Source: Gigaspora margarita | Taxonomy: Eukaryota; Glomeromycota; Glomeromycetes; Diversisporales; Gigasporaceae | Direction: 5' to 3' | Assembly (NCBI GenBank): GCA_009809945.1 | Contig: WTPW01000678.1 | Coordinates: 206,335 to 270,334, forward strand | Length of the DNA: 64,000 bases | Shown: one piece after another, positions 54,517-64,000 of the stretch | Numbering within the stretch: the stretch's first letter is position 1 | Layout of the letters: each line of letters opens with the position of its first letter | Position numbers and translations under genes: made by a program | Notes under the pieces: generated by a model | Databases searched by the model: none | The model's input: the letters and a program-made list of their open reading frames with translations, nothing else | What the model was told of the DNA's origin: nothing

Positions 54517-55770
54517 TTAATATATTCAATCACAACAATTTTCTTTTGCACAAATAAAAATGAGATAACAATATTAAAATAAACTATTAAGCTTATTAAT
54601 ACTTACTATTGCATAATATCTCTAATTTCATTTCATTTGCGTTAAGTAGTTAAGCGTTACTTATATTTTTTATAAACATTATTGAGTAAAAAAACAACTT
54701 AGTCAAGCTGATCGAATGTTCGAATGTTACAAATTTTGTAACTCTACCAACTATTTGAAAGTTTTAAACCAACTCTTTTAAAAAAATTTACATATTTAAG
54801 CCCCAAAATTATATTTAAGCAAAGTTGACTGTAGTTAGTATTAAAATCGGAACTTTACAAGGGATTGTTTTTTTTAGAAAATGAAAGCTAGTTTTTTTTC
54901 ATAATTTTTAAGTTACATCTTGAGATTTGATTTGTAGATGATGCTTACATTAAAACATGGAAGAGAATTTTGGTGCATAGTATCTTTATTATTTGTAAGG
55001 ATGGGCCACTACGAAAGCTACACAGTTTTTTTGAGCTACTGTGTAGTGTAATGTTTATAATTCAAGCCAGACTGACATAATTTTAGCTAGATTGCATAAT
55101 GACTTCAATGTTGATACCTGAATTGAACCACGGAGAATATTCATGTAGTTAACAAAGTCATATTTTTAAATGCTGAATACTGTATATAAGATCACAAGCT
55201 AATATATTCAATTATAAATATAAATAATTTTTATATTTTGACCTGGTAATTATAGCGTTTTGTAAAAAAAAGATGTGACCCCATGATTTTTTTGATTATG
55301 ATCGAGAAGAATTTCCGAGATTCTAAAATTGTCTATTGATTCATATTTTAGATCAGTTGTATTTATATTTATTTGAAATTGGTAAGATTCTAAAATCTAT
55401 ATAAATACCGCGAATTTGTGATTTGAAGAGGTCACATCTTTTTGCAAAACGCAGTAATATACTGTGCAATTTGTGCAAGCTGAGAAATAGATTCATAAAA
55501 AAAAAACCTCGATTTTCCCGTCACATATATACCGTATGTGCGTTCAAATAAAAAAGTGTAATACACCATTTGAGATTTTATAGAAAACAAAAAAAATCGT
55601 GATTTATTTGTAAACTTATGATAATGTTGAAAGTTTGTCGTATCAGAAACTTTCTATGAGCTTAAGTTCGATACGTTACAATTTAAAATCAGTAGAGTAA
55701 TTCCGAATTTATATTTGACGGTATTCATATTATAATTTAGAATATTAAATCATAAAATGATTTATTGCAC
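54517..55770. other. 3' flank of F-box copy 2, collinear with 47189-48195
   Basis: No gene is seen. Sequence follows the flank of copy 1 with small indels and one inserted MITE at 55239-55457. Confidence 0.65.
55239..55457. mobile_element. MITE present in one F-box flank and absent from the other
   Basis: GCGTTTTGTAAAAAAAAGAT and GTGACC at the left are mirrored by GGTCACATCTTTTTGCAAAACGC at the right. Copy 1 at about 47865-47875 shows TTTTTTATATACTGCGCAG with no insert, so this is an insertion after duplication. Borders are uncertain by a few bases. Confidence 0.7.
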
Positions 55771-56014
55771 TTATAAGATTTCAGCATCAAAACTGACCTC
55801 GTTCATGGTTTCAACACAAACTACGTTGCTCAGCTACCTGATTACTAAACGTCTGTTCCCAATGATTGTATTTAGAATAGTTGACTGTATCAATGGAAAC
55901 CAAAAGTTCTATTTTCCTTAAGTAGCGCTTAAATAAAACTTGACTAACAAATTGACGGATGATGAAACTTGTGATAATTGATGAAACGTAAAATTGTCAT
56001 CTATAATTTAAATA
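55771..56014. other. Intergenic
   Basis: No gene or repeat end is recognised. Confidence 0.35.
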
Positions 56015-56890
56015 AATTAGTTTGTGTAAAGTTGATTTTTATTTGCATTATCACGCCAATACAAACCAGCTCAATTTACAATAGTTGGTAAGTTATGTAG
56101 AATTTTTTTACAGAAATCACGTTAGAAATCTTGTTAGAAATTATGACAGTTCTAATATAAACTAACTCAACCTTATTCTCATCACTGTGTGTCACTATAG
56201 CTAAATAAGTTCTTTAACAGAAATTTTTTACAATAAGCTATAAAAAATTATGATAATTCCAGTATAAACCAACTCAAATTTGACCACATATTATGTGTTA
56301 CCGCAAAAATCGCTTATAAGTCATATATACCCAATTTTTTATGTAGCAAATCAACCGAAAATTCCAATATAGCAGACTAGATTCGTTGAATTGGATTTAT
56401 CACAGTAAATTACTATAGAAATTATGATAATTCCAAACCAACTCACCTATATTACTATCCGCAACTAAATCAAAAAGTTCTATAATAGATAGAAATCATG
56501 ATAGCTCTAGTACAAATACCGTATTCCTCCAAAAATTGGACACCCTGAAAATAAGCATCCCTGCCTTCATTAAGTCAATTTTTTCCGTTTTATGTGCAAA
56601 AAATGAGGGGTGGAATTTTTTGGAGGAAATTGGTAATTCAACTTTAACCAAATATGAATTTTTTAAAGTAAATCGCGATGGGAAATCTGTTAACTTAATG
56701 CCACATACTATATATTATCAAATAGTTGGTAAGTTTAATACTTAGTAGAAGTTTAACAACAAATCATAATAAAACTATTATAATTCTCAATACAAACCAA
56801 TTTATCTACATTATTACGTGTTAGCATGATAGCTTATATGTTTTGTAACAGTAAATCATGTTATAAGACGAATGTTAGTGTAAATAATTT
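56015..56890 (-). repeat. Degenerate satellite array 2 (opposite strand)
   Basis: Plus-strand words such as CTAATATAAACTAACTCAA, TACAAACCAACTCAA and TAAGTTCTGTAACAG-like sequences are the complement of the units at 37100-38855. About seven diverged units are present, interrupted by the MITE at 56519-56633. Confidence 0.65.
56519..56633. mobile_element. 115-bp MITE with TA duplication
   Basis: The left end CCGTATTCCTCCAAAAATTG is mirrored by AATTTTTTGGAGGAAATTGG, with TA on both sides (56517-56518 and 56634-56635). It sits inside satellite array 2. The short frame that starts here is a by-product. Confidence 0.75.
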
Positions 56891-57984
56891 TTTTAATAAA
56901 TAAGATTGGTTGATCAATGTTCATTTGATTTAATTCTGGGCCTATTTCCAGCCCTGTTATGTAACAAGCTGTTACAATAGATTTGTGAAGCCAGAACTTT
57001 GAGAAAATAGCACTAATTAATTTCCGCTATTAATTGTAGTTCATAAAATTCGTCACCTAAAAATAATATCACTAATTATCTAAATTTAATTATTGCCATC
57101 ACTGTTTTCGACCTGAAAAAAAGGCTTCCAGCGCATAGGAGGCGCATAACATTTTTTTAAACTATAAACGTAATATGTGCATATTTCACCTATATTCACC
57201 AGTGATCACTCTTAAATTTGATTACAATTTTAACCAGATTTATTTCTACTGAATAGTTCTTTAAATTAAAATAACAATTATGTTATAAAGGTTATAGGAA
57301 CAAAATGGAAAATACTTTTTCATAAATAAAAAGAATTATTCATTATACTTTTTAATAATACTTTTAATTTATGATTTATGAAATTTCAACATTCCAGAAC
57401 ACAATTTTTTCTTTACCATTATGTAAATATAAACAGTGGCAATCGTAAAAAAATGAAATAGCGATGCTTTAATTCATTCATTTCAGTGAGGAAATTTTCA
57501 TTGTCTATCTCTGCAAGGTTGAAAAATAAACACACCAAACGTATGAATCAATCGTTCAGCGTTGCATTTATTGGGTTGCATATTTGGTTCCTTTAATGGT
57601 TTCGGTGTTTCTGCTTCTAGCATATGTCTTCTTGGTTTTTCATTATGTTTCGTAAATCGTTGATTGAGCAACACTAGATTTCTACCCGTATATAATTTTC
57701 ACGCATCAAAAATATAAAAGCAAAAACATAGTCACAAATATTCATTTAAATGCTATACATTATAATTACGATTTTATAGTTTATATGTTTACTTTATTTC
57801 AATTATTACATTTGGTGTTAATGGTTCACCTGCAGTACTTGCTTATAAAAAATTATTTTACTGAAAAGACATTCCATTTCATTTACAATAAATGACACTG
57901 CTTTTATGTCGTGGAATGACCTTACTTTTAGTAATTGTCCTCGAAAAGAGAGGGTCGATTACAAAGTTGTTTTTATATAGAGTT
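56891..57984. other. Intergenic, no supported gene
   Basis: Composition is somewhat more balanced between 56950 and 57900 than in the flanks, with CG-containing words. No frame above 60 codons is present, and no motif is recognised. Confidence 0.4.
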
Positions 57985-58560
57985 ATTTATTTAAAATTAT
58001 ATGTAAGTCTACAAACCCAATGTAGACTTACATAGCATAATTTATACATAAATATAATTTTTAAATAATATTTATCTAACAGTTATGTAACGACAATTCA
58101 AAATATAAAAACGTGTTAAGTAACCAAATAAGCAAAATGTTAGAATGAAATTAAAAGTTATAATTAAAGTTAGGGTTAGAATTAGAGTTGATGTTAGGGG
58201 TAAAATTATGAGAGGTGCATTTTAATTAAAAAATACAACAGGGGTTACCCTAGTAAAATTTTAAGATATTGACTATTTCTTTTCTTAAAATTTATATAAA
58301 AATTTATTTAAATTTTATAATATATAAAGGTTACATAATTATATACATAAAATTTATTAATACATAACATTTATATAAAATTTTTATCTAAATTTTACGA
58401 TATATAACATTTATATAAAATTTTTATTTAAATTTTACAATATATAAAAGTTATAATATATAAAATTTATTAATGTATAAAATTTATATAAAAAATTTAT
58501 TTAGATATTTATAGCATATAAAAGTTACTTAATTAAAATACATAAAATTTTATACTAAAA
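57985..58560. repeat. Second copy of the dispersed repeat at 48235-48640
   Basis: Collinear with 48235-48640, including the telomere-like GTTAGGGTTAGAATTAGAG and the GGGGTTACCCTAGTAAAATTTT word. It then continues into tandem-like TTTATATAAAATTTTTATCT repeats. In both places it adjoins an F-box flank. Confidence 0.65.
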
Positions 58561-59271
58561 CAACTTGATGATGCAGCTCAAATATAAAAAAAAATTTATA
58601 TTTATAATTGCATTTATTAGTTTGTGATCTTATATACAGTATTTCAGCATTTAAAAATATGAAATTGCTAACTACATAAATATTCTCCGTATTCCCAATT
58701 CGTGTATCTACATTGAAGTCATTCAACCAGCATTATGTAATCTAACTAAAATTATGTCAGCCTGGCTTGAATTATAAAAATTACACTGCACAGTAGCTCA
58801 AAAATCTGTGTAGCTTTCATAGTTGTCCATCCTTACAAATAATAAAGATAATATGCATCATAATTCTCTTCCAGGTTTTAATTGAAACATGTAAGCATCA
58901 TCTGCAAATCAAATCTCAGGATGAAACGTAAAAATTATGAAAAAGACAGCTTTAATATTCTAAAAAAAAACAATTCCTTGTAAAGTTCCGATTTTAATAC
59001 TAACTACAGTCAATTTTGCTTAAATATAACTTTCGGACTTAAATATAAATTTTTTATAAAACGTTGGCTTAAAAATTTCAGATAGTTGAGTTACAAAATT
59101 TGCTTGACTAAGTGTTTTACTCAATAATGTTTATAAAAATCTAAGTAACGTTTAACTAGATGAAATGAAATTAGAGATATTATGCGATAGTAAGCATTAT
59201 TAAACATAATAGTGGTTTATTTTAATATTGTTATTTGTGCAAAAGAAAATTATTGTGTTTGAATACAATAA

Positions 59272-60921
59272 CTAACATTTTATACTAAAATCATAAGAGC
59301 AACATGATACAACTTTAACGTATCCTTCTAAATCTTCCTCAATATTTGTCCAACCACCATTTTCTTCTACACCCACGATGTTCAGTGTCTTCTTTCGTAT
59401 ACAAAATCTAATTATTGCATTGATTGTTTCATCTTTATTATGGGAAGGCAAAAAAATTGATAACTTTTTTAAAGGTGCATCACAATGATCGAGTAAAATA
59501 TTAATGTGCGAATCCAAATACAATTGACTTATTAATGTTGGTGGCAATATTTCTGCAAATTGCTTAGCACATGCTTCCATCTTTTTTTCTTTTTATCCCG
59601 GTCTCGATTCATCATCAAATTCATCATTCCAACTTATACTGAGAAATTGAAGTTTTTGTAAGCTGCTGAGAAGATTAAGAATGTGAGTGGAATATTTAGC
59701 AATACCTAAAATACAGAGATAAACAATATTTGGACAGGAAATCATAAGTGTCTCCAATAATAATGATTGGGATTTTATTAAATGTCTTTTTTTGTCAAAT
59801 TTAAATATAGAATAATTGTCTTCATCATCTTCATCATAAAAATAACTATTTTCATCGTTAAGTAGTTTGAATCGTTGTAGTGATGAACCGGATTTTTCTA
59901 AAATTTGTACTACACCTGATGCGTTATACAACCCGGAAGTACGTATTTCTAAAGTACTGATTTTAGAATTGAATGTAGTAAATATTCCATTATTGCAATT
60001 TAAGATACGAATAACTTCCAAATTTTCACAATCTCTTAGTACTTCATACCCTTTACTGTAAGCGCAACCTTCTAATATAATTTCTTTTAATGTCTCTTTT
60101 TGAATTTTTAGGGCTAAAACGATGCCATATAATTCCCAATGTTGTGAATATAATATGCAGGTAAAATTAAAATATTTAAGATGCTCTTGTGATTTAATAA
60201 TTAATGCCAATTCGTGGCATAATTGTGGTAAATAATCTGAATCATATAGTGCAACTCTAATGTTAGTAATTTTTGTAACATTTCTTGCCAAGAGTTTTAA
60301 TATTTTAACCAGAACTTTGCAATAAGACCGGTCAAAATCATCATCATATTTCCATTCTTTTAAAGCTTTTAATGAGAAGTATAGAACACGAATGCTTGAG
60401 AAAAATTTGATATTTTGCTCCAATAAATAGAAGATCTCTGGTTTAATTTCGATGAGACTATTTAATTTTAATTCTGACAAGGTAACACCATATTTGATAA
60501 ATATTTTAAGTAACAAATTAGCTACATGATATTTTAATTGTTCAATATCTTTTTCTTTATCGTGAAGATGAATTCTGATCCAGTGGTCGACTTCAGAATT
60601 TAGAAGATCTAAGCCAAGAATTTCCAAGAATCTCACATAACGAAATAAAGGGGTTTGAAAATTAATATTTATCCCATATTCTTTTAAAATAGATTTAACA
60701 TCGTCTTCAGGGTCTTCAAAGGATGAAATGTATATAGATATAAACGTTGGTTCAAAAGGATAATCTGAAAATGGGTTTCGCCAAATTATAGGAATTGACA
60801 TCTCACACCAATGTCGACTTACAAGTGCACATGAATATAATGAATGAATTTCTTTATCTAAATTATTAAGAATTTTTTCCATTAATTCGGGCATATTGCC
60901 CATAAATATTTTTGATGCCAT
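59272..60921 (-). pseudogene. F-box protein copy 3, truncated by a nonsense mutation
   Basis: Inverted relative to copies 1 and 2. From the conserved ATG at 60921 (an ATG 11 codons upstream at 60954 is in frame because a leader segment was lost) the frame runs 442 codons to TAA at 59593-59595. At that place the other copies have a Glu codon in the acidic linker (PGEKEKK). The same frame continues for 102 codons from 59580 with the family C-terminus, apart from a 4-residue in-frame deletion (PPTL-ISQLYL). The F-box is intact, so a truncated protein retaining Skp1 binding but lacking the last LRR-like repeats is possible. Loss of function is the simpler reading. Confidence 0.8.
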
Positions 60922-61135
60922 GAGAAAGAAAATTGATCTCTGAAGAACTATCATTGTCTTCTTTCCTTATTTATTATGTCTGTAGCACTATTACGTATGT
61001 CATGTACGTTTTTAAATTCCTTGAAAAGATGATGATGCTTATTGTGGAACCATCAATCCGGTCCGGATAATCAAAGGAGGTGAGAATGACTTTCCACAAA
61101 AAGCAATCACTAACTTAATAAAGGCGACAATGGAA
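60922..61135 (-). other. Upstream flank of F-box copy 3
   Basis: Matches, on the minus strand, the upstream flanks of the other copies (ATTGTCGCCTTTATTAAG, GGTTGATGGTTCCAC in diverged form) to about 61135. This defines the right edge of the inverted duplicate. Confidence 0.65.
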
Positions 61136-61480
61136 TGAAAGCGAAGTGATAGGATATCACGTGATCGAAAAGAAGAGCAAGCACATGACCTGTCACCTCA
61201 TCCTAAATCCTCGCCATTATAGGTAAGGCTAAAAGCATGTGAAAATCAGAAAACGGCGCAAGGAAGATCAAAGACAGATAAGGCGGAATAGGGGTACGTT
61301 GTTATCCCTGATAAGAGCCCCCGTTAAATCCGGTAAATCACGTGGCGATGTTAGGTCACGAGGTCGCTGCGCCCGAAATGGCAGATCTGCCATTTCTGCC
61401 ATATCAGGAAGAACTGGCATAAACATAAGTGATAGACTAGTGCGATAGGTGGCGCGCCACCTATCTTATTCAGCATTTTT
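61136..61480. other. G+C-rich island without assigned gene
   Basis: Sharply different from its surroundings: CG-rich, with few long A/T runs. A 69-codon plus-strand frame (61239-61448) is strongly basic (KIRKRRKEDQRQIRRNRG) but resembles no family I know. A perfect 22-bp palindrome lies at 61444-61465 and a near-palindrome TGGCAGATCTGCCA at about 61379. Confidence 0.5.
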
Positions 61481-61569
61481 AACCATTACCTATTACAAAA
61501 AATTCTGTGATTAAGACTACATTAGCTAAAATTACTGTTATGGTTTTCTAACACGATTATGTAAACGAT

Positions 61570-61707
61570 TATGTAAAATATTCAATTATAAACTAAGTCG
61601 CAAATATGGTATTTACAATAGTAAGATTTATTAAAATTTATGTAAAATATTCAATTATAAACTAAGTCGCAAATATGGTATTTACAATAGTAAGATTTAT
61701 TAAAATT
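61570..61707 (+). repeat. Perfect 69-bp tandem duplication
   Basis: The units 61570-61638 and 61639-61707 are identical at all 69 positions. Such identity in decaying A+T-rich DNA implies a very recent duplication or an assembly artefact. Confidence 0.9.
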
Positions 61708-62251
61708 TAATATGATTTAATCATTAATTACAGTATATTGAATTCTGTTGTAGATTCATCTGTTACTTTGACCACCACAGTATATGAATGAGGTGGAGTT
61801 AGCTTGTAATAGAATAATTATAATTTCTATCATAAAAAATTCAGTTACAAAACTTGCCATTATTTTCAGAGACAACAATATTTTTAGATTAAATTAGTCT
61901 TATTTGAGATCATTATAATTTCAATAATATACTAAAAATTCCATCACAAAACTTACCATTCTGGTGACTAAAGTGTGTGGTTGAATTAGTTTGTATCATG
62001 ATTTCTATTGTGATTTTTACTATGGGTTTGTGAAAATTCTGTTACTGCACTAGCTACTATGGTGCCATGTTATATAGTTATGTTTGGAGTAGGAGTATTG
62101 TGATCTTAACATTACCATAAAAACACTGTGTTACAGAATTGTCATATAGTTAAAGTTGGCTGGTATGTACTAAAGTCATCTTGATTTTATTATCAGTTAC
62201 TGTGAAAAATTTTATATAAAACTTACCTACTCTGGGTATGTAAAATTTTAT

Positions 62252-62502
62252 AAGGCTGTGCAAAGTTAATTTTTCATTTTCATACCTACTAACCCAATTT
62301 TTTAAAAAATTTTTTTTAAAAAAATTTAATTGTGCAATTATTCTATTTTTGTTATTCAATTCGTAATTACCCGATAAATCTGAAAAAAAGCCCCAAAATT
62401 TCTTAATTCCATGTTATGCAAACTGAAAAAAAATCTAACCTGCCAACTGAAATTTTGGAACACCATGTTACACAAAGTAAAACCTAACTTTGTGCGGCCT
62501 AA
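62252..62502. mobile_element. MITE-like insertion in satellite array 3 (AGGCTGTGCAAAGTTA ends)
   Basis: AGGCTGTGCAAAGTTAATTT at the left is mirrored by AACCTAACTTTGTGCGGCCT at the right. A related pair, GCCATGCAAAGTTGGTTTTT and AATCAACTTTGTGTGGCTTA, bounds about 62571-62885, and a single end lies near 63022. Target duplications are not resolved. Confidence 0.6.
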
Positions 62503-62570
62503 TACTTATCTGCTATTTTGGAGACCATAGTATGGTTATGGTTTTCTGCAATACAATTGTCTATATTTTC

Positions 62571-62885
62571 ACGCCATGCAAAGTTGGTTTTTTTTGTTTT
62601 TTTTTTCAGATCCCAATTCTGCCATTTATTCGATTTTTGACATTTATTTTTCTGCTATTTTCATCTGTTATCACCTGATAGAGATCTTAATTTCCTGTAA
62701 TTGCTTGATATGATTGGTGGAAAGAATATGCAAAAAAATATTAGTCTTGAATAACCTTAGTAGATGCAAACATTATTATATTAATTTATAGTGAATTAAA
62801 AAAGAAACAAAAAAAAAAAACTGTCCAACATTTTTTCAGATTTTATGTAACACTAAACAAAAAACAAATCAACTTTGTGTGGCTT
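62571..62885. mobile_element. Second MITE-like insertion in satellite array 3
   Basis: Its ends are related to those of 62252-62502, and the interior is different and A/T-rich (T run near 62590, A run near 62810). It is non-coding. Confidence 0.5.
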
Positions 62886-63210
62886 AAGTTTGATTGGTTT
62901 GCATTGAAATAATTATTTTTTCATAAAGAATTCTGATGCAAAGATTACTTTTACTTGCTATTTTAGTAATTACAGTAAGTGGTTAAGATTGGGTTAATTG
63001 CACAGTAATTATTGTATTAGGTTACACAAAGCTGTTTTTTCGGTTTTCATTTTGCATTACATAAATCTGAAAACATGGGTTATTTGGTTGGTTTTTTTTT
63101 TAATTTACTGAAATTAATAAAATAATGTTCATGTCTACAATTACTAAGAATAATTGTGTTTGATATTAGGAAGTAAGTATGCATTATATTATAAAATCAA
63201 AAAATTAGTA

Positions 63211-63954
63211 CAGTCAGACCTCTCTATAGTCACACTCCATATAGTCACACCTCTATATAAGCACCCAATATTGTGCAACGGACTTAAATATAGTAAAAAA
63301 CCCTCCTTATAGTCACAAATCGCCTATAATCACTATCACAAAAAAATTTTGATTTTTTTATCAATTTTATTAATAAAAACACTCTTTATAGTCACAAATT
63401 TTGACGAAATATGGATTAAAAAAATCTGATTGGCCGATATTCATATTTATGTTTATTTAAAATATTCTATTAAAATTCTTAAAGGTTTGACAGCAAATAA
63501 CTTTTGATGCAGTGGTCCGATTTAAATGAAACAACTACCAAAATGTTCGTCTCTGATGAGACGATTCTAATGAGCCCTAAAACGTTAAAATCCAATCACA
63601 GGCTCCTGTGATCGTTAAGGATTTGTGTTACTTCACATGTTTAAGAATTGATTAAATTTAAATATCTAGGCAAAAAATCCTTAATAATCTTAGCATTTTG
63701 TAACTAGATTTGGCAATTTTATACTCTTTAGAGAACACTCTGGTGGTCATTTTATCCAAATTGGGTCGCTGGATCAAAAGTTATTCACTATCAAATATTT
63801 TAAATTTTTTAATAATATTTCAAATATGCGCAAATATATTACTAATTGACCTTTGGTCATGTGATTATGACAAAGTATTTTATTTATAGTCACACCTCTA
63901 TACAATCACCAAAATTGGGCGCGACCAACTTGTGATTATAGAGAGGTCTGACTG
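63211..63954. mobile_element. pogo-like non-autonomous element
   Basis: The left end CAGTCAGACCTCTCTATAGT is mirrored by ATTATAGAGAGGTCTGACTG, with TA on both sides (63209-63210 and 63955-63956). Repeats of TATAGTCACA words fill the first 200 bp. A segment at about 63530-63620 matches an arm of the palindrome at 48651-49206. No transposase frame is present. 744 bp. Confidence 0.85.
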
Positions 63955-64000
63955 TATTAAAATTTTAACATATTAACATTCTATTGATAATTAGAAAGTA

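Larger units (their letters stand above)
61740..63060 (+). repeat. Degenerate satellite array 3
   Basis: Units like those at 37100-38855 (TTACAAAACTTRCCATT, GTTGAATTAGTTTGTAT, TTTCTATCAT, CTGTTAC). Two or three copies of a MITE-like sequence with GGCYGYRCAAAGTT ends interrupt it. Confidence 0.65.

Noticed and set aside
56536..56745. 69-codon frame in the second satellite array
   Set aside because: Half of it is the MITE at 56519-56633 and the rest satellite sequence.
61239..61448. Basic 69-codon protein
   Set aside because: Its Arg/Lys richness follows from the local purine- and CG-rich composition; no family resemblance and no supporting context.

Overview
The window looks like nuclear DNA of an arbuscular mycorrhizal fungus (Glomeromycota, Rhizophagus-like). 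The basis is very high A+T, few genes scattered among many transposable elements, TTAGGG-type telomere-like motifs, and a duplicated F-box family whose N-terminus resembles the expanded F-box proteins of that group. Species was not tested by search; the assignment is inference.

Layout. 1-10.4 kb holds one decayed LINE on the minus strand (endonuclease, reverse transcriptase, RNase H, read from 10.4 kb down to about 1 kb), riddled with short inverted-repeat elements and split inside the RT by a TA-flanked element that itself carries a tRNA-headed retroposon. 11.4-14.7 kb holds hAT-like elements with 8-bp target duplications, a solo LTR with a 16-bp minisatellite, and a tRNA-derived SINE. 15.3-19.4 kb is a repeat-poor island with the clearest single-copy gene: an intronless 473-codon radical-SAM enzyme of the lysine 2,3-aminomutase (KamA) family. 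19.4-25.2 kb holds more TIR elements and a second SINE. 25.27-32.75 kb is a complete but dead Gypsy/chromovirus retrotransposon (minus strand, TAAAC duplications), whose downstream LTR contains a multi-level nest of other elements. 35.6-36.7 kb is a broken DUF4419 gene. 37.1-38.85 kb is a degenerate satellite array that runs into a 5'-truncated second chromovirus (38.86-42.37 kb). 43.4-61.1 kb carries three diverged copies of one F-box gene with shared flanks (two on the plus strand, one inverted and disabled). A long near-palindrome, further MITEs and two more arrays of the same satellite (56.0-56.9 and 61.7-63.1 kb) complete the region, which ends in a pogo-like TIR element.

Functional content is small: one probable amino-acid-modifying enzyme, two intact F-box proteins (substrate receptors of SCF ubiquitin ligases, by family), one truncated F-box copy, one DUF4419 pseudogene and one exon-like Cys-rich segment. 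No operon-like relationship exists. The striking aspect is the stratigraphy of nested mobile elements, most of it datable by target-site duplications and by empty sites in paralogous copies within the same window.
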